Below are positions 18,759-27,590 of a DNA stretch of 50,309 nucleotides, piece after piece. The translations under genes were made by a program, and so were the position numbers. Location: positions 1-50,309 of the forward strand of contig JAJFGS010000014.1 of the NCBI GenBank assembly GCA_021775995.1, read 5' to 3'. Each line of letters begins with the position of its first letter. The stretch's first letter is position 1. Below the pieces are notes generated by a model, which worked only from the letters and a program-made list of their open reading frames with translations, did no database searches and had not been told where the DNA came from. Source of the stretch: Alphaproteobacteria bacterium. GTDB lineage: Bacteria; Pseudomonadota; Alphaproteobacteria; Micavibrionales; Micavibrionaceae.

Positions 18759-19832
18759 ATGATCCATGAACATCATGACCATAGTCATCATAAACACACG
18801 CCTTCTTGTCACGATGATGGTAGCAAGAAAAAGAAATTTGATTTTCTGTTATGGGGATCAGGACTTATTATCTCCTGTTTCTATTTGCTCTATTGGCAAT
18901 ACCCGCAAATTGTAGGTGATACAAAGTCCTTACAAATTTTTTCAAAATCTGTATTTGAATTAATGAATACCATGTGGTGGGGTGTTGCCATTGGTATTAT
19001 AATGGTTGGCGTTTTATCTAAAATTCCACGTGAATTTATCATTTCTATTCTTGGTCAAGGCGGCGGCCTAAAAGGTATTGTGCGGGCAACGCTTGGCGGT
19101 GTGTTATTAGACTTGTGTTCGCATGGCATTTTAATGGTAGGCGCTAAACTTTATGAACGTGGGGCTACGACTGGGCAAGTTATGGCTTTCTTGATTGCCA
19201 GCCCATGGAACAGTTTTTCTCTCACCTTAATTTTAATTGCGCTAATTGGTTTACCATGGACGCTAGCCTTTATAGTTCTATCAATGGCTATCGCTATTAT
19301 ATCAGGCATGATTTTTGAATATTTTACGAACAAAGGAACATTACCAGCCAATCCGAATAAAACCGATCTTCCTGAAAACTTTCAGTTTTGGCGTGAAATG
19401 AAAATAAGTTTGAAACAAACTAAATTCTCCTTGCGTCTTATTGGAGAGATGCTTTGGTCTGGCCTTATGGATTCTCGTATGGTTATTAGATGGTTGTTGT
19501 TTGGTGTAATTCTAGCAGGGTTGATCCGTGCCTTTGTTGAACCTGACCAATTTCAAACATTCTTTGGCCCAACACTAGCAGGATTAGGTCTGACGGTTTT
19601 AGTGGCAACCATTTTGGAAGTATGTTCAGAAGGTTCCACACCAGTCGCCGCTGATCTTTTGACACGTGCAAAAGCTCCTGGGAACAGTTTTGCCTTTCTA
19701 ATGACTGGAGTGTCCACGGATTATACAGAAATCATGGTACTAAAAGAGACAACAAAGACATGGAAGATACCGTTGTTTTTACCGCTGATTACCGTGCCGC
19801 AAATATTGATGGTATCTTACATTCTAAATTAG
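18759..19832 (+). CDS. DUF318/ArsP-type permease with His-rich N-terminus
   Basis: The 357-residue integral membrane protein has about eight to ten helices. The first 18 residues are MIHEHHDHSHHKHTPSCH, a likely metal-binding tail. Conserved permease motifs are present: two similar halves with SPWNSFS and EVCSEGSTPVAADLL, plus VSTDYTEIMVLKETT near the end. Related permeases move arsenicals or other metals. Its position 3 bases after cusC, with the His tail, argues for metal transport. The substrate is unknown. Confidence 0.82.
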   Translation: MIHEHHDHSHHKHTPSCHDDGSKKKKFDFLLWGSGLIISCFYLLYWQYPQIVGDTKSLQIFSKSVFELMNTMWWGVAIGIIMVGVLSKIPREFIISILGQGGGLKGIVRATLGGVLLDLCSHGILMVGAKLYERGATTGQVMAFLIASPWNSFSLTLILIALIGLPWTLAFIVLSMAIAIISGMIFEYFTNKGTLPANPNKTDLPENFQFWREMKISLKQTKFSLRLIGEMLWSGLMDSRMVIRWLLFGVILAGLIRAFVEPDQFQTFFGPTLAGLGLTVLVATILEVCSEGSTPVAADLLTRAKAPGNSFAFLMTGVSTDYTEIMVLKETTKTWKIPLFLPLITVPQILMVSYILN

Positions 19833-20013
19833 AGCGATATTCCAATGGGACACTTCTACTTTAAAAACTAAGAGAATGGAGGAAACTCAATAATATGCGA
19901 TGATGGTCAAGGTGTTGATATAATTACCTTCTAGCATCTCTATGTATCGTTGAGTTTCTATTCTCAAATTCTCCAAAACCGTAGGCCGAGGGTTAATCTT
20001 ATCTGTAGCGTAA

Positions 20014-20156
20014 TGTTTAATATCTTACTTTAGACAGCCAATCTGGTACACCTTGCTGGTATACATTCATTTGAATAGTAGAAAATTTAATTGTTATATA
20101 TCAGTGTTTTGTAGGGTTTTTAGGGTGCGGCTCTGCATTTCCTACCCCCGCAACCA
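20014..20156 (+). repeat. 143-bp right-end segment, copy 2
   Basis: This is the second copy of 11976-12118, ending at the third 17-bp tRNA core. The doubled motif reads CTGGTACAC (20043) and CTGGTATAC (20056). The 181 bases between the permease stop and this repeat hold no gene that I can see. Confidence 0.88.
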
Positions 20157-20234
20157 TTCTAGCTTTAAATTCGGTATTGTCCGAACTATCAAATTTTTCT
20201 CTGCTAGAGCGATAACCTTCAGTACGGAAATTGT

Positions 20235-21494
20235 TTAAAACTTTACGCCAACTTGTAGCCAAAATTTCTCACGGCTCGCTACACCGTTATCACCATCATA
20301 ATCAGCGTATTTTAGCAATACGTTCACGTTTTTAAAGGGCTGTCCTGTCTTTTTCAGTTTAAAGTTTTTTCCAATAGATAAATCAATTTCTGATCCAAAA
20401 TCTCCACTGCCATCGCCGTCAAAATCATGATAAACAGCTGTTAGTTTCGTACCATTTATCCATTCGTTAACCCCAGAAATTTTATAAGATATTTTTCCAT
20501 ATGCATCTTCTAGTCCAGCAGTAGGTGTGGTTAAAAACGCATCTGCCCAACCATTGAATTTATGTAAGGTTGCCAGAGGTGTTTGAAACGAATTAGTGCC
20601 ATTACCACCAAGCTCTTCATAACCAGCTTGGAGTGTCCAACCATGTCCTTTTATACCGGGCGAGAGGTGAAAATAGTTTTCATCATAGTTCATAAGGTTG
20701 TTACCATGATCGTTTTGTGTTGCACCTTCTGCGGTATAAAAGAAATTCCATGAATCGTTTAATGGAACATCTCCCGTGAGGCGTAGACCATATGTTTTAG
20801 AAGACAGTGTAGAAATACGATCGATGTCTAATAAATAACCATAACCTGTTACTGTTAACCAGTCAGCCGCGTTATAAGAGGCTCTTAATAGATGTGTTTG
20901 AGTGTCTAAATCACCAAGTGGATGATCACCACTGAAAATTCTATTGATGTTTGTAATGTACCCATAAATCAGAGTGAGATCAGGAATGCTGGAATTAATG
21001 ATATGAACATTATCATAAGTTTGATCGTTCTGACGCCATCCAACAGTACCAATGAAGCGTTGGTTATCAAAATTTATGGCTTCCCGACCAATTTTAATAG
21101 TTGTATCTGGTAATCCTGTCCAAGAGAGCCATGCTTGATTAATTTCTGTGGTATTAGGATCTGCAACAACGGGGTGAGCTGTTTTTCCGTTTGTGGTGCT
21201 GTTAAAATTATCCGCCCCGAATTTTTGAACAAACTGGCTTTCTAGCAAAGCTTGAAAATCTTTATAAACCCCTGTTTTGTAGCCAAGATTAATTCTCATT
21301 GTGGATGCATTAGCGTCTTTGGTGAATCCATTTTGTTCAACATATTCGTAGCGGTATCTAGCTTCACCGAAAAAATGACCATCTTTGATAAGGGCTTGTT
21401 CAAGATCGTCTGCAGCACTCGCACCAAAAGGGCATAATAAAGTTAACGTGACGGTTGCAGCCAAAAGGCAAGATTTTAAAACTGTTTTTTTCAT
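20235..21494 (-). CDS. Alginate_exp-like outer membrane porin
   Basis: The 419-residue product has a signal peptide (MKKTVLKSC... to GASA) and a beta-rich body ending in Phe (WLQVGVKF), as outer-membrane barrels do. Segments such as TTIKIGREAINFDNQRFIGTVGWRQ and YDNVHIINSS are typical of the alginate-export porin family. The ATG at 21494 with AGGAA upstream is preferred to an upstream GTG (21524). An FNR-type box lies 67 bases upstream, so it is probably induced anaerobically. Passage of nitrate or nitrite is a reasonable guess from context; the family name does not imply alginate. Confidence 0.8.
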   Translation of the reverse strand: MKKTVLKSCLLAATVTLTLLCPFGASAADDLEQALIKDGHFFGEARYRYEYVEQNGFTKDANASTMRINLGYKTGVYKDFQALLESQFVQKFGADNFNSTTNGKTAHPVVADPNTTEINQAWLSWTGLPDTTIKIGREAINFDNQRFIGTVGWRQNDQTYDNVHIINSSIPDLTLIYGYITNINRIFSGDHPLGDLDTQTHLLRASYNAADWLTVTGYGYLLDIDRISTLSSKTYGLRLTGDVPLNDSWNFFYTAEGATQNDHGNNLMNYDENYFHLSPGIKGHGWTLQAGYEELGGNGTNSFQTPLATLHKFNGWADAFLTTPTAGLEDAYGKISYKISGVNEWINGTKLTAVYHDFDGDGSGDFGSEIDLSIGKNFKLKKTGQPFKNVNVLLKYADYDGDNGVASREKFWLQVGVKF

Positions 21495-21560
21495 GATTTT
21501 ATTCCTGTAGATTTTAGACAACACTTAAGGGTTATCATCTCAGATTGAAGGAAAGATACC

Positions 21561-21574
21561 TTGATTTAAGTCAA
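21561..21574. promoter_or_regulatory. FNR-type box upstream of porin
   Basis: TTGAT-TTAA-GTCAA matches the FNR/DNR consensus at 9 of 10 positions. The porin start is 67 bases away on the minus strand. It lies between the porin and carbonic anhydrase genes, which both read leftward. Confidence 0.7.
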
Positions 21575-21591
21575 TTGTTTTGAAGGTCTTT

Positions 21592-22329
21592 TTAAGAAGA
21601 GCAGCAATTGGGGCAGGTATAATTTTGCAAGAAGTTTTCTAAATTTGGTTCAGTGTTAAGTGGAGGATTATCCGTTATGCTATCACTGCCAATCGTGCAG
21701 AATTGTTCTTTTTTAGTGTCATATTCCAGAAGGTTCCCTTCTTTCATATCAAAATACCAGCCATGAATTTGTAGCTCTGACCGATCGCATTTAGTTTTAA
21801 TCCATGGGAAGGATAATAAATTGGCCATAGAGGTTAGAATAAGGGCTTGTTCTAGAGCGCGTATCTTTTTTTCTTCATCTGTATTTTTTAAGATACCAAA
21901 AACATTTTCTTTTGCTTGTTTTCCTATATCGAGCCAGTGATGCAAAAACTGGAAGTTATGATTGTCGGTAGCGCGAAAATCATTTTTGGCTAAAGCTTTA
22001 GCGCCGCCGCATTCGGCATGCCCAAGAATGATGATATGTTTAACGCCCAGATGACGCACTGCGTATTCGATAGCAGAACTTGTACCATGTAATAATCCTC
22101 CGTTGTTATAGGGAGGAACAAGAGCCGCCACATTGCGGATAGCAAAGAATTCCCCAGGATCGCTATTTGTTAGGATTGCAGGATCTATTCTTGAATCCGA
22201 GCAGGCGAGGACAAGCATTTCTGGTTTTTGCCCTTGTTCAATGAGATTCTTGTAAGATTCACTCTTATCTGATTGGTAATAATCTCTCTTAAAAAGGTGG
22301 AACCCATCTATTAGTTTTTTATACGACAC
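21592..22329 (-). CDS. can: Beta-carbonic anhydrase
   Basis: The 245-residue cytoplasmic enzyme interconverts CO2 and bicarbonate. Zinc ligands are C43 (ACSDSR), H104 and C107 (GHAECGG); the catalytic Asp-Arg pair is D45/R47. The sequence ends in an unusual CPNCCSS tail. It faces away from moeA across an intergenic region holding an FNR box, so it may share anaerobic control. A role in CO2/pH balance during nitrate respiration is inferred. Confidence 0.95.
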   Translation of the reverse strand: MSYKKLIDGFHLFKRDYYQSDKSESYKNLIEQGQKPEMLVLACSDSRIDPAILTNSDPGEFFAIRNVAALVPPYNNGGLLHGTSSAIEYAVRHLGVKHIIILGHAECGGAKALAKNDFRATDNHNFQFLHHWLDIGKQAKENVFGILKNTDEEKKIRALEQALILTSMANLLSFPWIKTKCDRSELQIHGWYFDMKEGNLLEYDTKKEQFCTIGSDSITDNPPLNTEPNLENFLQNYTCPNCCSS

Positions 22330-22384
22330 GTTTAAATTCCTTTTTAATCACTTTCAATTGTACGTTTTGTTTGCTCAAATACAC

Positions 22385-22398
22385 TTGATATGGATCAA
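22385..22398. promoter_or_regulatory. FNR-type box between can and moeA
   Basis: TTGAT-ATGG-ATCAA is a perfect FNR/DNR palindrome. The moeA start is 57 bases to the right and the can start 56 bases to the left, so either or both could be controlled. Confidence 0.8.
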
Positions 22399-22454
22399 GG
22401 TGTTTGGATAGAAAGAAGAATTAAATACTAGCAGAATATAGGAATAGATTTGCA

Positions 22455-23684
22455 ATGATTGCGTATGAAGAAGCAAAAAGAATTGTGATTAAGTCTGGGC
22501 AGGCGCGTGGGTGTCAGACTGAGATACTAGTGACTCAAGAGGTTGTTGGGCGTATTTGTGCACAGGATATTAGCGCACCGATTGATATCCAGCCTTTTGA
22601 TAATTCAGCTATGGATGGGTTTGCTGTTCGCCTCGATGACTTAGGTGAGGGTGGCGGCACTTTGAAGAAAGTTGGTTTACTTGCGGCAGGGGATGCTGTG
22701 TCTGAGGATGTTATGCAACCTGGAACATGCATTGAAATTATGACGGGCGCGCCAACGCCGCCATGTGCAGAGGCAGTTGTGCCTGTGGAGCTGGTGGAGA
22801 TAGACGGTGATGAGGTGCATTTTAAGACACGGTCAGAGATGGGCGTCAATATTCGTCGAGCCGGAGAAGATTTTCAAAAAGGTATGGAGGTTTTGAAAGC
22901 CGGACAGACGATCCATCCTCAGCATATTATGCCGTTGGCAGTATTGGGGATTGATAAGCTTGCGGTTTTCAAGAAACCGCGTGCAGTGTTTTTGGCTACG
23001 GGTGACGAATTGGTTGAAGACTTGTCGCAGGATTTAAAGTCGGGGCAAATTTATAATTCTAACCTTCCCTATGGCCTAGCAGCTTTGGAAGCTATGGGCG
23101 TTGAATGTTTGGTTGCGTCCAGTGTTCCAGATGATCCAGATCAGTTTAAAGCGCTTCTGGAAGATCTAGTATTACAGGATGTTGATTTTATTATTTCCAG
23201 TGGTGCAGTATCTGCTGGAAAGTTTGATTTTGTACGTAAAGGGTTGGAGCAAGCCGGAGCAGAAATTCTCTTTCATAAGGTCAAAATAAAACCGGGAAAA
23301 CCTAACCTTTTTGCACGCCTACCAAATGGTACGCTGTATTTTGGATTGCCAGGAAATCCAGTTGCAACGACAGCAGGGTTACGGTTTTTTGTACAACCAT
23401 GTATGCGTGCGATGATGGGAATGGATGAAGAAAAACCTGTTAGCGCAAAAGTTATGACGCCATTTAAAAAGCGTGAAGGTCTCAGAATGTTTTTGAAAGC
23501 ACAGGCTGAGAGTTGGGAAGATGGGTTGTTGACGGTTGACCTGCTTGATGGGCAAGCATCGTTCATGGTCAGTCCATTTTTGAATATGAATTGCTGGGTT
23601 GTGGCACCTGAAGGTGTGGAAGAAATTAAGGCTGGCGATGTAGTAGATGTCTATCCGCTTTATCCGCACTCAGGGTTTTTGTAG
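22455..23684 (+). CDS. moeA: Molybdopterin molybdenumtransferase MoeA
   Basis: The 409-residue enzyme inserts molybdate into adenylylated molybdopterin. The N-terminal signature PFDNSAMDGFAVR is present. The MoCF-binding domain contains FLATGDEL and SSGAVSAGKFDFV, the latter a variant of the usual SGGVSVGD. GLPGNPVA follows. Length matches E. coli MoeA (411). It is the first Moco gene in the locus and is under a perfect FNR box. It converges on the regulator gene with only 9 bases between them. Confidence 0.95.
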   Translation: MIAYEEAKRIVIKSGQARGCQTEILVTQEVVGRICAQDISAPIDIQPFDNSAMDGFAVRLDDLGEGGGTLKKVGLLAAGDAVSEDVMQPGTCIEIMTGAPTPPCAEAVVPVELVEIDGDEVHFKTRSEMGVNIRRAGEDFQKGMEVLKAGQTIHPQHIMPLAVLGIDKLAVFKKPRAVFLATGDELVEDLSQDLKSGQIYNSNLPYGLAALEAMGVECLVASSVPDDPDQFKALLEDLVLQDVDFIISSGAVSAGKFDFVRKGLEQAGAEILFHKVKIKPGKPNLFARLPNGTLYFGLPGNPVATTAGLRFFVQPCMRAMMGMDEEKPVSAKVMTPFKKREGLRMFLKAQAESWEDGLLTVDLLDGQASFMVSPFLNMNCWVVAPEGVEEIKAGDVVDVYPLYPHSGFL

Positions 23685-23693
23685 AAAATTTAT

Positions 23694-24470
23694 TTAGTGT
23701 CGGCTTTCATTATGCATTGGGCAATGGGGACAGTTTTCTTTGTTTGAAAGTGTGCATTCATGTGCTGTATCTAAATCGCAGAAATGGCAAAGTGTGTAAG
23801 CATCCTTTATACGGATTTTCTCCCCTTCAACCTCGATACCCATTTTTTTTATTTGTCCGAGCGTGCGTGAAAATGTTTCTGGTGTCATGCCGAGATGATT
23901 GGCGATGGTTGATTTTTTAAAAGGCAATTCAAACGCCAGATCATTTTTGCCTTGTTCTATATGTTTTTGCAGGAAGTAATAACCGACGCGTTGTATCGGA
24001 GTCTTGATTGCCATGGCATCTATTTGATGTAACGCATTTTTATAGTGATGTGTCACAATTTCAAGTAAGTTTGCTGCAAATTGATTGTCTTGAAGGACGA
24101 ATTTTTTGACAAAGCTGGACGGGATAAGCATAAGACGAGTATCTTCTGCTGTTTGCACAGCAATAGGTGATTTTCCGCCCATAAAAGTAGCGGCTTCCAT
24201 GCAGGTGTCGCCGGATTCTAACATACGAATTGTTGCTTCATCACCATCCATATTGGTACGCAATGTTCTCATACGACCCTTGACAATAAAATACACATAT
24301 TCTGGTTCATCGCCTTGCTGAACCAGTGTTCGTCCGTTTTCATAGTTTTGCAGGATAGAGTTTTGCAGAATTTTCTGTAAAGAGGCTTCACTCAACCCCT
24401 GAAAAAGTTTGGGTTTTCCTGCAGATTCAGAAAAAGCTTTAGGCCAGATGTCGATGGTATTTTTTATCAT
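23694..24470 (-). CDS. Crp/Fnr regulator with C-terminal Cys cluster
   Basis: This 258-residue regulator has a cyclic-nucleotide-binding-like sensor domain and a winged HTH. The recognition helix TPETFSRTL has the E-x-x-S-R pattern of FNR, which reads TTGAT half-sites. It lacks the N-terminal Cys cluster of FNR. Instead the tail carries five Cys in C-x2-C-x7-C-x7-C-x2-C (residues 228-250), ending CPHCPMHNESRH. That tail could bind Fe-S or zinc and sense oxygen or NO; this is inference. The ORF extends to an ATG at 24524, but that version would encode across the FNR box and has poor spacing, so 24470 is preferred. Confidence 0.87.
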   Translation of the reverse strand: MIKNTIDIWPKAFSESAGKPKLFQGLSEASLQKILQNSILQNYENGRTLVQQGDEPEYVYFIVKGRMRTLRTNMDGDEATIRMLESGDTCMEAATFMGGKSPIAVQTAEDTRLMLIPSSFVKKFVLQDNQFAANLLEIVTHHYKNALHQIDAMAIKTPIQRVGYYFLQKHIEQGKNDLAFELPFKKSTIANHLGMTPETFSRTLGQIKKMGIEVEGEKIRIKDAYTLCHFCDLDTAHECTLSNKENCPHCPMHNESRH

Positions 24471-24504
24471 TCCGATGTTTTTCTTTTGTAAAAATACAGA
24501 AAGC

Positions 24505-24518
24505 TTGATCTGAATCAA
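24505..24518. promoter_or_regulatory. FNR-type box between regulator and narK
   Basis: TTGAT-CTGA-ATCAA is a perfect palindrome. It lies 94 bases before narK and 35 bases before the regulator start. It is placed to drive the narK-narGHJI operon and could autoregulate the Fnr gene. Confidence 0.8.
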
Positions 24519-24611
24519 GTTCATGCTCCTCTAATCATGACAATAACCTTATAGGGTCGAGGAATAAAGTATTTTTCTAGCTTTATTATATCAAATACAG
24601 GAGTTGTTGTT

Positions 24612-27539
24612 ATGGTGACTAAAACGGATCAAACGCGGGCGCTAGGGTTAAGTACATTCGCTTTTACGGCTTGTTTTGCAGTTTGGACAATCTTTTCTAT
24701 TCTTGGCCTTCAGATTAAGGAAAATTTAGGTCTTAATGATACGGAATTTGGTCTGTTGGTGGCAACGCCAGTTTTGACGGGGTCGCTCAGTCGGCTAATT
24801 TTAGGGATTTGGACCGACCAGTATGGTGGGCGTCTTGTTTTCACCTTGACGATGCTCTGTTCTGCGGTATCGACTTGGCTTTTATCTTCCGTTGAAACAT
24901 ATGAAATGTTCTTGGTCGCGGCACTTGGCGTTGGTTTAGCAGGTGGTGGATTTGCTGTTGGGATTTCTTACGTATCCCAGTGGTATGGAAAAGAAAAACA
25001 GGGAACGGCACTAGGAATTTTTGGCGTTGGTAATGTTGGAGCCGCAATTACAAACTTTGCTGCTCCCTTTTTATTGGTTGCTGTTGGTTGGCAAGCTACG
25101 GCACAGGTCTATGCGGTTATTTTGGCTGTTATTGCTGTTCTGTTTTTCTTATTCAGTAAAGATGACCCTAAGTTGGCGGCGCGCAAGCAGAAGAAAGAAA
25201 AGCCACGCTCTATTCTTGAGCAGATGGAGCCCTTGAAAAATATTCAGGTTTGGCGTTTCTCTTTGTATTACTTTTTTGTATTTGGCGCTTTTGTTGCGCT
25301 CGCATTATGGCTTCCACGTTATTATGTTGGTGTTTACGGTTTAAGTATTACAACAGCCGGTATGTTGGCGGCTTGTTACGCTCTGCCAGGATCTGTTTTT
25401 CGGGCTTTAGGTGGGTGGATGTCTGATCGTTATGGCGCGCGAACCGTGATGTATTGGACATTTACGGCGTCTATCATTGCTTGTTTCTTTATGTCCTATC
25501 CTGCAACAAGTTATATCGTTCAGGGAATTGAAGGACCTATTGCATTTGATATTGCGATTAGCTTACCCATCTTTGTATTGCTGACAATTATTCTTGGTTT
25601 CTTTATGTCCTTAGGTAAGGCTGCCGTTTATAAACATATCCCTGTTTATTATCCAGACCATGTTGGTTCTGTTGGCGGTGTTGTTGGTCTTGTTGGTGGT
25701 TTGGGCGGTTTCTTCTTGCCAATTGCTTTCGGATTTATGAATGATGTGATCGGTGTTTGGACAAGCTGTTTTATGTTACTCTTTGGCATCACGGCATTCG
25801 CTTTGCTTTGGATGCATGCTTCTATTTTGTATGCTGAGGGTAAAGTTAAGAAACCTAAATTTCTTCCTGAGTTTAAGGAATCAAAAGCTAAAGATGTCGC
25901 TCTTGATGTTGATGAATCAGCTGAGTTCAAGCATCAGGGTTTGGAAGATTGGGATCCTGAAAACGAGAAGCAATGGAATAGTTTTGGTAAAAAAATTGCG
26001 TATCGTAATCTCTGGATTTCTATTCCTTCACTGTTGTGTGGATTTGCGATTTGGCTCTATTGGGGCATTATTACAGTGCAAATGCTCAATCTGGGTTTCC
26101 CGTTTGCCAAGAGTGACTTATTCTCTTTGATGGCTATTGCAGGGTTAGCTGGTGCAACATTGCGCATTCCTTCTACGTTTTTTATCCGGCTTGCTGGGGG
26201 ACGAAATACAATCTTTATGACGACGGCTTTGTTGATTCTTCCCGCTGCGGGTGCTGGATTTGCTTTGCAAGACCCTAGTACACCGCTTTGGGTGTTTCAG
26301 GGGCTGGCTTTATTGTCAGGTTTTGGCGGCGGTAACTTTGCTTCCTCTATGTCCAATATTAGTTTCTTCTTCCCGAAGAAAAAGCAAGGCTTGGCGTTGG
26401 GTTTGAACGCAGGTCTAGGAAATTTTGGTGTCACGACAATGCAAATTCTAATTCCATTGGTCATGACATTTGGTATTTTTGGTGGTGCGCCGATGATGTT
26501 AGAAAGTACAAGTGGTACGTTGATTGGTAAAATTCCTGCTGGAACGGATACATATATTCACAATGCTGGTTACTTGTGGTTAGTGCTGCTGATTCCAATT
26601 TCTATCGCGGCATGGCTGGGGATGGATAATATTAAGGCCAAGCATGTTTCGCCCGACCTTCCTGAGCCGCCGATGGCGTTCATGAAGATTGCTATGATGC
26701 TTGCGATTGGTTTGGGTGTGGCAGCAATCGGTCTGTGGCTGTTGCTTCCTGCCAGTGCGAATGGTGCTGGGATAGAGCTTAGCAAATATATTGTCTTACC
26801 GGGTGTGATTGCGGTGACGGTGATGTTACTGAGGATGCTTCCTGGTGAAACGGGGGCAAGTTTAAAACGCCAGTATCAGATTTTCAAACACCCGCATACA
26901 TGGGTCATGTCAATCATTTATACTATGACCTTTGGGTCGTTCATTGGTTTTGCGGCTTCCTTCCCGTTGGCCATCAAAGTAATTTTCGGCTTCCAACATG
27001 TTGTGGGAGAAGATGGTGTTATGAACCATGATCTAGCAAATCCAAACGGGCCGAGCGCATTGATGTATGCCTGGATGGGTGCGTTTATCGGCGCGCTGAT
27101 CCGTCCCGTTGGTGGCTGGATTGCTGACAAGATGGGCGGTGCTTTGGTAACACAGATTTGTTCACTTATCATGGTTGGTTCTACTTTGGGTGTCGCTTAT
27201 TACATGAAGATGGCCTATAGCTCTGCTACGCCAGAAGTATATTTTGTACCATTTCTGCTGTTGTTCCTCCTGTTGTTTACCGCGACAGGGATTGGCAACG
27301 GTTCGACATTCCGCACCATTGCGATGGTGTTTAATAAAGAACAAACCGGTCCTGTTTTAGGATGGACCTCTGCGGTGGCGGCCTATGGTGCGTTCTTTAT
27401 TCCAAAAGTATTAGGTGAGCAGATCAAATTGACGACACCGGAAGTGGCGCTATATGGCTTCGCGACTTTCTATGCTTTCTGCGTGATTTTAAACTGGTTT
27501 GTTTATCTGCGCCCCGGTGCGAAGCACAGGAATCCATAG
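24612..27539 (+). CDS. narK: NarK1-NarK2 fused nitrate/nitrite transporter
   Basis: The 975-residue protein is two MFS transporters in one chain, about 24 helices. The first half (1 to ~415) is NarK1-like, usually a proton-nitrate symporter. A charged linker (about 420-460) leads to the NarK2-like half, usually a nitrate/nitrite antiporter, starting near IAYRNLW at 462. Gly-rich nitrate signature stretches occur in both halves (GGGFAVGISYVSQWY; SGFGGGNFASSMSNISFFF). Such fusions are known from Paracoccus and relatives. AGGAG precedes the ATG by about 8 bases. narG follows after 51 bases. Confidence 0.96.
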   Translation: MVTKTDQTRALGLSTFAFTACFAVWTIFSILGLQIKENLGLNDTEFGLLVATPVLTGSLSRLILGIWTDQYGGRLVFTLTMLCSAVSTWLLSSVETYEMFLVAALGVGLAGGGFAVGISYVSQWYGKEKQGTALGIFGVGNVGAAITNFAAPFLLVAVGWQATAQVYAVILAVIAVLFFLFSKDDPKLAARKQKKEKPRSILEQMEPLKNIQVWRFSLYYFFVFGAFVALALWLPRYYVGVYGLSITTAGMLAACYALPGSVFRALGGWMSDRYGARTVMYWTFTASIIACFFMSYPATSYIVQGIEGPIAFDIAISLPIFVLLTIILGFFMSLGKAAVYKHIPVYYPDHVGSVGGVVGLVGGLGGFFLPIAFGFMNDVIGVWTSCFMLLFGITAFALLWMHASILYAEGKVKKPKFLPEFKESKAKDVALDVDESAEFKHQGLEDWDPENEKQWNSFGKKIAYRNLWISIPSLLCGFAIWLYWGIITVQMLNLGFPFAKSDLFSLMAIAGLAGATLRIPSTFFIRLAGGRNTIFMTTALLILPAAGAGFALQDPSTPLWVFQGLALLSGFGGGNFASSMSNISFFFPKKKQGLALGLNAGLGNFGVTTMQILIPLVMTFGIFGGAPMMLESTSGTLIGKIPAGTDTYIHNAGYLWLVLLIPISIAAWLGMDNIKAKHVSPDLPEPPMAFMKIAMMLAIGLGVAAIGLWLLLPASANGAGIELSKYIVLPGVIAVTVMLLRMLPGETGASLKRQYQIFKHPHTWVMSIIYTMTFGSFIGFAASFPLAIKVIFGFQHVVGEDGVMNHDLANPNGPSALMYAWMGAFIGALIRPVGGWIADKMGGALVTQICSLIMVGSTLGVAYYMKMAYSSATPEVYFVPFLLLFLLLFTATGIGNGSTFRTIAMVFNKEQTGPVLGWTSAVAAYGAFFIPKVLGEQIKLTTPEVALYGFATFYAFCVILNWFVYLRPGAKHRNP

Positions 27540-27590
27540 AGTGCAAAACACAAGAACCCTTAGAGGGGTGTAAAAAGAGGATATAAAGAG

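Larger units (their letters stand above)
12119..20156 (+). mobile_element. tRNA-fMet unit 2 (Cu/Ag efflux cargo)
   Basis: The unit lies between the second and third copies of the tRNA core and carries a six-gene metal-resistance operon. Like unit 1 it ends in the 143-bp right-end segment and has no recognisable integrase. Its genes are all on the plus strand and tightly packed from 12669 on. Confidence 0.7.

Noticed and set aside
20170-20185. TTCGG/CCGAA hairpin downstream of the porin
   Set aside because: The 5-bp stem is short and no T-run follows at once, so it is too weak to call a terminator.
20053-20238. 61-codon ORF beginning in the 143-bp repeat
   Set aside because: It falls in attachment-site DNA; no ribosome site and no coding signature.
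24471-24524. N-terminal extension of the Fnr regulator (MNLIQ...)
   Set aside because: It would encode across the FNR box and its Shine-Dalgarno is only about one base from the ATG.
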